A DNA stretch of 22,386 nucleotides from Patescibacteria group bacterium UBA918 (lineage in GTDB: Bacteria; Patescibacteriota; Minisyncoccia; Phycocordibacterales; UBA918): the NCBI GenBank assembly GCA_002293845.1, contig DBEA01000011.1, positions 1-22,386 of the forward strand, given 5' to 3'. This document shows positions 1 through 10,600 of the stretch, in pieces. Made by a program: the position numbers and the translations under genes. The notes under the pieces are model-generated. The model had not been told where the DNA came from. It did no database searches and worked only from the letters and a program-made list of their open reading frames with translations. Every line of letters begins with the position of its first letter. Position 1 is the stretch's first letter.

Positions 1-3000
1 CGTAGGTGGTCTGGCCGGTACCACCGTATGTTTCTCCGATGGTTGAACCGTTCCAGGTGCCACTGCGGACGGTACCAAGATAGCTGTTTGTGGAGACTGT
101 GAGGTTGGTGGTGGAGGCGTTGGCGAGAGTGGTGTTGCCGGTGAAGGTCGGACCAGCGGAAAGGACAAGGTTGCCGGTACCAGTAACACCGGTGATATCA
201 GAGACAGAAGCGGCCAAGTTGGCGGCGGTGATGGTAGTGGTGAGGAGACCGCCGGTTGTTGTAGTCACCAGGCGGTTAGCGGTAAGGTTGGAGAGGTAGG
301 TGTTTGTGGAATTGGTGAAGTTGGTGGAAGAGGCATTGGCGAGAGTGGTGTTGCCGGTGACGTTTAGAGTAGAACCGAGGGTAGTGGCACCGGTGATGTT
401 GGTGGTTCCGGCGACGGTGAGGAGAGAGCCGGGGGTGGTGGTACCGATACCGACGTTGCCAGCTCGGTCGATAATCATACGGTCTTGCAAGACCGCACTT
501 GCGTCTTGCGTACGAAGCGCGAGCCAACCACCTATTAAGTTAGTCTGCTTACTCTGTACAGCGATTTCTCCAAGAATGTTGTCGGCATAACCTCGGAACT
601 GTACTTTGGTTTCTACTGGTGAAGCTATTGATCCAGGTGCGGTATTTGATATGGAAAGAGTCGAAGTGTTGGCACTCTCAATCTCAAGGAGCGTGGTTGG
701 GTTTGTCGTACCAATACCGACGTTGCCTTGAACAATCAAACCATTGGTTGGAGCAGTAGAGGCTATATAGCCGCTACCGACCGACGCACCGCCATTGACT
801 GTCAAAGTCGAGGACGCAGTACCGTAACCACCGATGCGAACATTATTAGTATTGCCATCAATATAGAAAGCGTACGCTGGTGCTGCTGAGTTATCATCGG
901 CCGTGGTGCGGAAGATAGAAAAGTTACCGTCATTGCCTATGCCCCAACGATTACCACTGTTTGCACCAAGTTGGATAGCACCACCAACGCCACTAGACCT
1001 ACTAACTATCAGAGAGCGCTGCCAGTTGGCAGTTGTCCAAGCGCTAGAATTTGCCAAATGTAAACCAGTAAGAGGACTCGCAGTCCCAATACCCACATTC
1101 CCCGTCGTAGAAGCGATGGTCATGCGTGTTGTTCCGTTCGTCTCAAACGCCAGACTCTGCGCATCATTGGTACCCAAGGTAGCGGTGGTACCGAACGAGT
1201 TGCCGTTCTGCTGGAAGAAGGAAGCTCCAAGACCAAGTGAAGAAGTAGCGGTCCAGGTCGGTACGCCGCCGGAAACCATGAGGATGTCGCCCGTAGAGCC
1301 GATGGTGCGTTTGGCGAGAGTATTGGAGCCGGAAGCATAGAGGATATCGCCGGTAGCGTAAGTGGTCTGGCCGGTACCACCGTATGTTTCTCCGATGGTT
1401 GAACCGTTCCAGGTGCCACTGCGGACGGTACCAAGATAGCTGTTTGTGGAGACTGTGAGGTTGGTGGTGGAGGCGTTGGCGAGGGTGGTGTTGCCGGTGA
1501 CGTTCAGGGTGGAGCTGAGGGTGGCGGCGCCAGTGATGGCGAGAGTACCTGTAGCCGTGACGTTGCCACCGATCCAAGTGTCACCTTGGACGGTGAGTTT
1601 AGAGGAAGGGGTACTCGAGCCGATGCCGACGTTGCCGTTACCAACCACGTTTTTGGCCGCCGCGAGCAAAATGTCGCCATTGCTCTTGAACTGCATCGGA
1701 GAGATATAACCGCCGCCTTTGAGACCTGAATAGAACTCAAGCGTCGGTCCGGAAGTATCGTTCGAGAAGTAGCCGTCCTTGCGCATACTGAAATACCAGT
1801 CTACAGGTTTGCCGGAAGTGATACCTGACGTATCCTTTACCGCTAAGCCCCAGTCTGAATAGGCCGAAGAGTCACCATTGGAAATGGTGCGGACGTACAA
1901 GCGCTCACTGCCACCCTCGATCTTTAAGATACCGGCTCCGGCGGTGGTGTCGCCGAAGGTTAAAGACTGACCGCCGGTATTCACAACTTGGAGTTTCTGA
2001 GCTGGCGTAGTGGTACCGATGCCGATGTTGCCGGTGGATGTAATACGCATCCGCTCCGCAGTGTCTGCCGTACCGACGGAAGCGGTGTAGAAAGTGATGT
2101 TGTCTTGCGCCAGGCGAAGATTAAGGGCGGAGCTCGTCGCATATGTGTTATTGCCTTTCTTGCCGCTGTAGAAGAGCAGATCTTGCGAGTAGTTGCTGTT
2201 ATAGAGCGCGCCGATCCATGCCTTACTATCATTGTTAGACACATTGGACTTGTCGAACTGTATCCAACTGCCATTAATGCCTGAACCAGTCAAGGTCGTC
2301 ACCACTGCACTGTCGCTTCCCCCGCCTGGAACCGCACCGTACGGCGTACCTGCGGTGAGCGTCGTAGCGTATGAGCTGAACTTTGTTGCGCGCGCTTCGC
2401 CATCAACATGAAGCTTGGTCGCAGGACTCGTCGTCCCGATGCCGACGTTGCCAGAAGTGTTGATCGTCACCCTCGTGGTACCGCCTGTCTCGAACGCCAA
2501 ATTCTGTGAATCATTAGTTCCAAGCGTGGCGGTGGTACCGAACGAGTTGCCGTTCTGTTGGAAGAACGTAGTACCAAGACCAAGAGATGAGGTAGCCGTC
2601 CAGGTAGGAGCACTAGAGCCGTTAGAGAGTAGTATCTGTCCGGTGGTACCGGCGTTGCCATTGAAGCGGAGGGCGCCGGTTTGGTTGGTGTCGCCGGCGA
2701 CAGTGAAGAGATGCGAGGGTGAGCTGGTGCCGATGCCGACGTTGCCCGAACTGGTTACTCTCATTTTCTCTTGGTTTGTATTCGTTCGGAAAATAATGTC
2801 GTTTGCAGTGTTTGTCTGGAGATACAATGGAAATTGTGTGTTTGTTATCACACCTTGATCCATAGCAATATCTCCTCCTGACACAGATAATTTTGCGACT
2901 GGTGACGTCGTCCCGATGCCGACGTTGCCGGCAGTTGTAATACGCATGCGTTCTGTACCATTGGTGAGAAAGCCGAGGTTGTCATTAGTAATCGATCCAA

Positions 3001-6000
3001 GTGCTACGTCTGCGGTTCCAGATGCTCCTACCAGCCAACCTCCTATTTGTGTACCGTCTGTGACATACATACGCGTATCACCACTTCCCGCTACCACCAG
3101 CTTTTGATTCGGTGTCGTCGTCCCGATGCCGACGTTGCCGGTTGTTGATTGCAACACTAAAGGCGTTTTGCTTCCGGCATAATCATAAAAATTCAAATCA
3201 TTACCGGTTGTTTTATATATTGCCCATTTTTGGGTGTTGGCATCCCTAAATTCCAAATTAACCTGATTCCCCGCGTTAGCAGTATCAAGAATTAGAGTAG
3301 ATGACAAGCCAGTCGGGCGCATTACATGCAAAGTTCCTGCCGGACTCGTCGTACCAATACCCACGTTGCCGCCTTCATTAATTCTCATTACTTCTGAAAG
3401 ACCAACGTCATACGTATAGAACGCAAGACCATATTGGTTACCTGGATTCTCAGCAACTTGTGAAATTCGCGCAGTAACACCTGATCCAGAAGCAGATGCA
3501 TCGTTTGTGTAAAAATCAATATTGTTGACGAGTTGATCTGTATCAATTGTCGTGTCTCCGTTTTCAATAGTGAATACAGTTGGTGAGGCATTTGTATTCT
3601 GATACACATTCAAAATACTTCGTGGTGCCGTCGTACCAATACCCACATTCCCCGTAGTAGAAGCAATGGTCATTCTTGTCGTATTGTTCGTCTCAAACGC
3701 GAGACTCTGCGCATCATTGGTGCCCAAGGTAGCGGTGGTGCCGAAGGAATTGCCGTTCTGCTGGAAGAAGGAAGCGCTGAGACCGAGAGACGAAGTGGCG
3801 GTCCAGGTCGGTACGCCGCCGGAGACGAGGAGGATATCGCCCGTAGAGCCGATGGTGCGTTTAGCTAGAGTGTTGGAGCCGGAAGCATAGAGGATATCGC
3901 CGGTGGCGTAGGTGGTTTGGCCGGTGCCGCCGTAGGTCTCGCCGATGGTCGAGCCGTTCCAGGTACCACTGCGGACGGTGCCGAGGTAGCTGTTCGTGGA
4001 GACGGTCAAGTTGGTGGTCGAAGCGTTTGTGAGCGTCGTGTTGCCGGTGACGTTCAAGGTCGAGCCGAGAGCCGTGGCGCCGCTGATGTTGGCAGTACCG
4101 GAAGCGGAGAAGTTGGTGGTCGAAGCGTTGGCGAGCGTCGTGTTGCCGGTGACGTTCAAGGTGGAGCGCAAGGTGGCGGCACCGGTCACTTCGGCCGTGC
4201 CGGCGATGGTGAGAAGAGAGCCGGGGGTGGTGGTGCCGATACCGACGTTGCCGGTGCCAGCAACAACCAGCGACGTGTTGGTAGTACCACTATGTGACGC
4301 AGACGGACCGATGGCGAAGTAGCCGGCGCTGTCGAAGTTGATGCCGGAATAGGTCGTGCCGGCGTAAAGGTTGGCGAAACGATATGAAGTTCTCTGGAGA
4401 CCCATGGTAGCCAGACCAGATGAACTTTCAACAGCGAAGTTCCAGATCGGCGTAGTGGTACCGACACCGACGTTGCCGGTCGAAGTGTCGACATAGAAGT
4501 CATCGCTGTTGACCGAGAAGTCGCCGGTGGCGCCGCCGTAGAGATCGATATTGAGACTGCCACCGGTGCCGTTGCCGGCGATGGTGCGATTGCCGAAGGA
4601 ATCGATGGTGTCCGTCCAGTAGCTCGAAGTGTCGTAGGCCAGGCGTAGCTGCTCGGTCGTCGAGAGGATGTGGAGACGCGCCGATGGCGAAGTGGTGCCG
4701 ATGCCGACGTTGCCGGAATAATTGATGAACATTTTCACGTTTCCAATAGTTGGATCAAGCGCACCCACTGCAAACGAAAGACCGTAGTAGCCAGAAAGAT
4801 ATGTCTCTTGTGTGGTCGCAATACTCTTTCTACCTAATACCTTTACTCCCTGGTTCATGAGGTAGAATGGCTCTCCCGAATTGTAGTTGTTGATGAGCGA
4901 GGTGTAGTATCCGGTCGGGCCGCTTGCTGCCTGGATACGAATACCGTCATTGTTTTTTTCTAGGGTAAGTAAATTACCGGGAGTGGTAGTACCGATACCG
5001 ACGTTGCCGGAGGAGTCGACGAAGATACCCTCATCTCCCCCGTCGCCCGAGAGATAGTTAGAACCGAGCGCGATGTTAGCGGCCGAACCACTCATGGTGA
5101 GGCCGCCGGTCATCGTGTCCCCCGCTTTCTCCACCCAGATGTCACCGGCGCCGCCGGCCACTAATCCTAAGGACGTGCGCACGGTGGCGCCGGATTCATA
5201 AGCGAAAGTGCCGGCGCCGGTCGCCACGATGAACTCCCCGTCGGCCGCAGGCGCGCCCAAGGTGTTCAAATCTTCGAGGACGCCGGTCGTCGTGAGACCG
5301 CCGGTCGTCTGCGCCAAACCGCCGGCGGCCGTGACCGACAACACGTCACCGGTCAAAGTGATGCCGTTAGAGACCGACAAGTTGGTGTAGTCGGAAATGT
5401 CGACGTCACTACCGTTCCAGGTGCCGGAGAGAACAGTACCCGATGAATTCACCTGGAAAGCGTCGCCGGCGCCGACGGTGAAGAGTGATGCCGGAGTATC
5501 GTCGCCGACACCGACGTTGCCGCTCGATAGTATCGTCATCCTGGCCGTGCCGCCCGTCTCGAACGCCAGATTATTGGCATCGTTGGTACCCAAGGTAGCG
5601 GTGGTACCGAACGAGTTGCCGTTTTGTTGGAAGAAACTGGCTCCGAGACCAAGAGACGAAGTAGCGGTCCAGGTCGGTACGCCGCCGGAGACGAGGAGGA
5701 TGTCGCCGGTGGAGCCGATGGTGCGTTTAGCTAGAGTGTTGGAGCCGGAAGCATAGAGGATATCGCCGGTAGCGTAGGTGGTCTGGCCGGTACCGCCGTA
5801 GGTCTCGCCGATGGTGGAGCCGTTCCAGGTGCCGCTGCGGACGGTACCGAGGTAGCTGTTCGTCGAGACCGTGAGGTTGGTAGTGGAGGCGTTGGCGAGA
5901 GTGGTCTGGCCAATAACATTGAGTGTAGAGCGCAAGGTGGCAGCGCCGGTGACTTCGGCCGTGCCGGCGACAGTGAGGAGAGAGCCTGGGGTGGTGGTGC

Positions 6001-7617
6001 CGATGCCGACGTTGCCTGAAGGCATTATTGTCAATCTGGTAGCGGCTGCACCAGAACCATCAGAGGTCGACATCGTCAGCATCGTAGGGGCGTTAGTGGC
6101 AGGCGTACCATTCACTACAAAGTTGATCGAGCCGGATTGACTGGCCCAACCACTACCGACATATGGCTTGACCTGGAAACTTCCAAGCTGATCACCATCT
6201 TGAACCGCAGTCGGACTGGCTACGGTGCCGCGCGAACGGTACCAGTTCATGATCGGGCGATAGGCGGCAGTATCTGAGGACGATATCATTTCAAATGGGA
6301 AATTGCCGCTCGAAGCCATACTTACCATCGCACCGACAGACAAAACAGGATGGGGTTCACCTATGTTTAGAAGATAGTCCCCTGACAGTCCAGAGACAGT
6401 CAGTTTTGCATCAGCCGTCGTAGTCCCAATTCCCACATTTCCTCCGGAAGTGATGGTCATGCGGGTCGAATTGTTGGTCTCAAACGCCAAGTTCTGCGCA
6501 TCATTGGTACCCAACGTAGCGGTAGTACCAAACGAGTTGCCGTTCTGCTCAAAGAAGGAAGCGCCGAGACCGAGGGAGGAAGTAGCGGTCCAAGTCGGTA
6601 CGCCGCCAGAGACGAGGAGGATGTCGCCGGTGGAGCCGATGGTGCGTTTAGCTAGAGTGTTGGAGCCGGAAGCATAGAGGAGGTCACCGGTAGCGTAAGT
6701 GGTCTGGCCGGTGCCGCCGTAGGTCTCGCCGATGGTCGAGCCGTTCCAAGTACCGGAACGAACGGTACCGAGGTAGCTGTTCGTGGAGACGGTGAGGTTG
6801 GTGGTCGAAGCGTTGGCGAGAGTGGTGTTGCCGATGACATTGAGCGTGGAGCGCAAGGTAGCGGCGCCAGTGATTTCGGCGGTACCGGCGACAGTGAGGA
6901 GAGAACCTGGGGTGGTGGTGCCGATGCCGACGTTACCGGAAGCCTTCCTGAGTGTGAGTATGGCGGTACCAACCGCACTTCCGCCTCTAAAATTTATAGT
7001 GTCGTTGTCCGTCTGGCCGGTGATACTGAGAAGTCGATTTGTCCCTCTGTTTATCTGAATGAAAGGCACGGTGCTTGCTCCGATACCATTGATATCAAAA
7101 CCGGCATATGCCCCACTACCTTCGAATGAAACTGGGAAGCTTGAAGAACTGACGACGTGAAGCGTAGCGGATGACGAACCGTCGGCGGTAATAGTAGGAG
7201 TTGTCGTGCCGACCATAACATTCCCACTCGTGTCGATCGTCACCCTGGTGGTACCACTAGTCTCAAACGCGAGACTGTTAGCATCATTGGTTCCAAGCGT
7301 AGCTGTAGTACCAAAGGAGTTGCCGTTCTGCTGGAAGAACGTAGTACCAAGACCGAGAGACGAAGTAGCGGTCCAGGTCGGTACGCCGCCAGAGACGAGG
7401 AGGATGTCTCCGGTAGAGCCAATGGTGCGCTTGGCCAGTGTGTTGGCGCCAGAAGCATAGAGTATGTCGCCGGTGGCGTAGGTGGTTTGACCGGTGCCGC
7501 CGTATGTTTCTCCGATGATCGAACCGTTCCAAGTACCGGAACGGACCGTACCGAGGTAGCTGTTGGTGGAGACAGTGAGGTTGGTAGTAGAGGCGTTAGA
7601 TAGAGTGGTGTTGCCGG
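1..7617 (-). repeat. 127-aa (about 383-bp) module, five full copies and two partial, in the giant gene
   Basis: Full copies lie at 1115-1497, 3665-4047, 5531-5913, 6452-6834 and 7235-7617. A sixth runs off the left edge (1-139), and a shorter version lies near 2465-2615. In protein order each copy runs from GNTTLANASTTNLTVSTN through SYLGTVRSGTWNGS, GETYGGTGQTTYATGD, ILYASGSNTLAKRTIG, TGDILLVSGGVPTWTATSS, FFQQNGNSFGTTATLG to a final R(M/V)TI. All five full copies have the same length and differ by scattered, partly synonymous changes. They act as conserved spacers between unlike segments. Confidence 0.93.
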
Positions 7618-10600
7618 TCAAAGTCGGACCAGCGCTAAAAACTACACTTCCGGTGCCGGTTTCATTCGACAATACTGCCGCCAGTCCAGCCGAGGTGGTG
7701 GTAGCGGTCATAGCACCAGTACCATTACCGACTACGAGGCCAGTAAGGGTGGACGCCCCGGTACCACCCCGCGCGACGGCCAAGGTGCCAGTCCAAGTGG
7801 GAGTAAAGGTATGGGTAGACCCGGAGGAAACGATATTGATACCTATATTAGTATCACTCGAAGTAGCAAAGGTTTGAGTGGCGGCAGTAAGTCCATTGAG
7901 CGAAGTGAGGCTACCACCGGCACCGGGAAGATTGTCGTATGAAACTTTCCGTATCAACCCAGCCGTAGCATCATAGAAAGCTAAGAAGTCGCCAGTTTCG
8001 AAAGTGGTCTCGGCAGTAAGCTCGTTGATGTCGAGATTAAGAGTGTTCGCACTCCACGAAATGCCGTCACCGGCAGTTATGCGAGTAGATGGCGTGTTGT
8101 AGAAGTTGGTCCACTCAGTGGTCGAAGCCGAGAGCGGGATGACGTAGCCTGCCGCTATTCCAGGGGTGAAAGTATGGATCGATCCGGAAGAAGATATATC
8201 TATCGTGAGGCCGTTCGACGAAGTAGTGGCGAAAGTCTGAGAAGCGATCGTGAGACCATTGAGGGAAGTGAGTCCCCCACCAGCACCCGGAAGATCGTCG
8301 TAGTTGACCTTACGAACCGCCCCGGCGGTAGCATCATAGAAAGCCAAGTAGTCGCCAGAAGTAAATCCGCTTTCCTCGGTCAATTCGTTGATGTCGAGAT
8401 TAACCGTGTTATTACTCCAAGATAGACCATCACCGGCAGTGATACGAGTAGATGGCGTGTTGTAGAAGTTGGTCCAATCAGTGGTCGAAGCCGAGAGCGG
8501 GATGACGTAGCCGGAAGTCGAAGATAAGATACCGGTGCCGGAATCATAATCTAGGCCGGTGACCGTTTCCGAAATAGCAGCCCGAGCCGAAGAAGTACCG
8601 AAGGTACCTATGAGTGTGTTGCCGCTCCAAGCGAGGTTGGCACCAGCGGTAATGCGCGTCGAAGGAGTGTTGTAGAAGTTGGTCCACTCGGTGGTGGAAG
8701 CCGAAAGCGGAATGACGTAACCGGCCGCCAAACCGGTAGTGAAAGTATGCACACCGCCCGAAGAAGTGATGTTAAGACTGAGACCGCCGGAGGTGGAGGT
8801 GGCGAAAGACTGCGAAGAAGCGGTAAGGCCGTTGAGCGAAGTAAGTCCACCACTGCCGGTACCACAACTAACTCCAAGAGATGTTAAAACGCCACCAGCC
8901 ACTTCGACACAGCCGTCATTGAGTGAAGTGGTGATGTCGCCCGTGACCACTAGATCGGTAGTGGTAGCTGAACTAAACTCGGCCGTACCACCAGTTATCG
9001 TGACGTTGTTAGCGTTCTGGATAGCTAAAGTTCCTAACCCGAGATTATTGCGGGCAGTACTGCTCGAAGTGAGATCGGACAAATTATTGGTAGCCACCAA
9101 ATATCCGCCTAGAGCATGATCGCCCCAGGAGTACGCGGTCGACCACTCGGTGGTCGAGGCCGTGAGGGGGATGACGTAGCCGGAAGTGAGAGCGATGTTG
9201 TCTCCGGACAGTTCGAGGCCAGTGGCGGTGACGTCGAGGTTGGTATAGTCGGAGACATCGATATCAGTACCGTTCCAAGTACCACTTTGCACCGTACCAA
9301 GGTATGAGTTTCCAGAGACCGTGAGGTTGGTAGTGGAAGCGTTGGCGAGGGTAGTGTTGCCGGTGAATATGGGCGCTGCCGAAAAAACGAGCGAACCGGT
9401 GCCGGTCTCGTCGGAAATGATATTGGCCAGACCGGCCGAAGTGGTAGTGGCGGTCATGGCTGAAGTGCCATTTCCAATGACAAGACCGGTCAAGCTAGTG
9501 GCACCGGTACCGCCATTGCCTACCTCCAAGGCCGTGCCGGACCAATTGGAATTGTTGATGGTGTTAAGCGTAGCCAACGACCCGAGACCAAGGGAGGCGC
9601 GGACGGTCGCGCCGGACTCGTAAGCGAAAGCGCCGGCGCCGGTCGCCACAATGAACTCACCGTCGGCCGAAGGCGCGCCAAGGGTATTTAGATCCTCGAG
9701 CACACCAGTGGTGGTGAGGCCACCGACGGTCTGTGCTAGACCACCGGCGGCGGTTACGGTCAGTACATCATCGGTGAGAGTGATACCGTTGCCGACCGAG
9801 AGATTAGTGTATTCGGAAATGTCGATGTCGTTGCCGTTCCAGGTACCGGAGGTGACAGTACCGGTCGCAGACACCTGGAAAGCGTCGCCGGCGCCCACAC
9901 TAAGAAGTGAAGCGGGGCTGGTATCGCCGATGCCGAAGTTGCCGTTGCTGGCGATCGTGGCGCGAATAGTGTTGTTGGTGATGAATTGCGTATCATTGTT
10001 ACTCCTAGTACCGAAGAGGCCGGTGTTGGTGGAAGAGATACCGACAACGGCTTCGGTCGTGCCGTCGCTGGTGCGGAAGCCGAAATCGTTGCTCGACTGT
10101 ACGATATCGAGTCTAAAAGCCGGGCTCGAGGTACCGATACCGACATGTCCCAAGGCGCCGACAAAGATGCCTTCGTCGTCACCGTCGCCCGAGAGCCAAT
10201 TCGAACCGAGCGCGATGTTGGCGGCCGTCCCTCCCATCACCAGATTGCCGGTCATGGTGTCGCCGATGTTGCGGACATAAGCGTCCTCGATATATGCGGA
10301 AGAAAGTGAGGTGGTGGCAGTGAACGGACTGGTGCCATTACCTAGAAGAATACCGGTCAAGCTGGTCGCTCCGGTGCCGCCATTTCCCACACTCACCGGA
10401 CCATCGATACCGATGGAATTGCCGGTCCACGCGAGGCCGTTTCCGGCGGTGATGCGAGTCGAAGGAGTGTTGTAGAAGTTGGTCCACTCGGTGGTGGAAG
10501 CCGAAAGCGGAATGACGTAACCGGCCGTGAGAGAGGTGGCGCCGGTCGAAGAATTGTAGGTGAGACCGGTCGCGGTATTGGAAAAGAGACCGCGGATATA

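Noticed and set aside
1..7617. Regular repeats read as a CRISPR array, with the Cas2-like gene as support
   Set aside because: The repeats are long coding modules of a protein with unequal coding inserts, and there is no cas1 or leader. The Cas2-like domain belongs to a PaaX-type protein.
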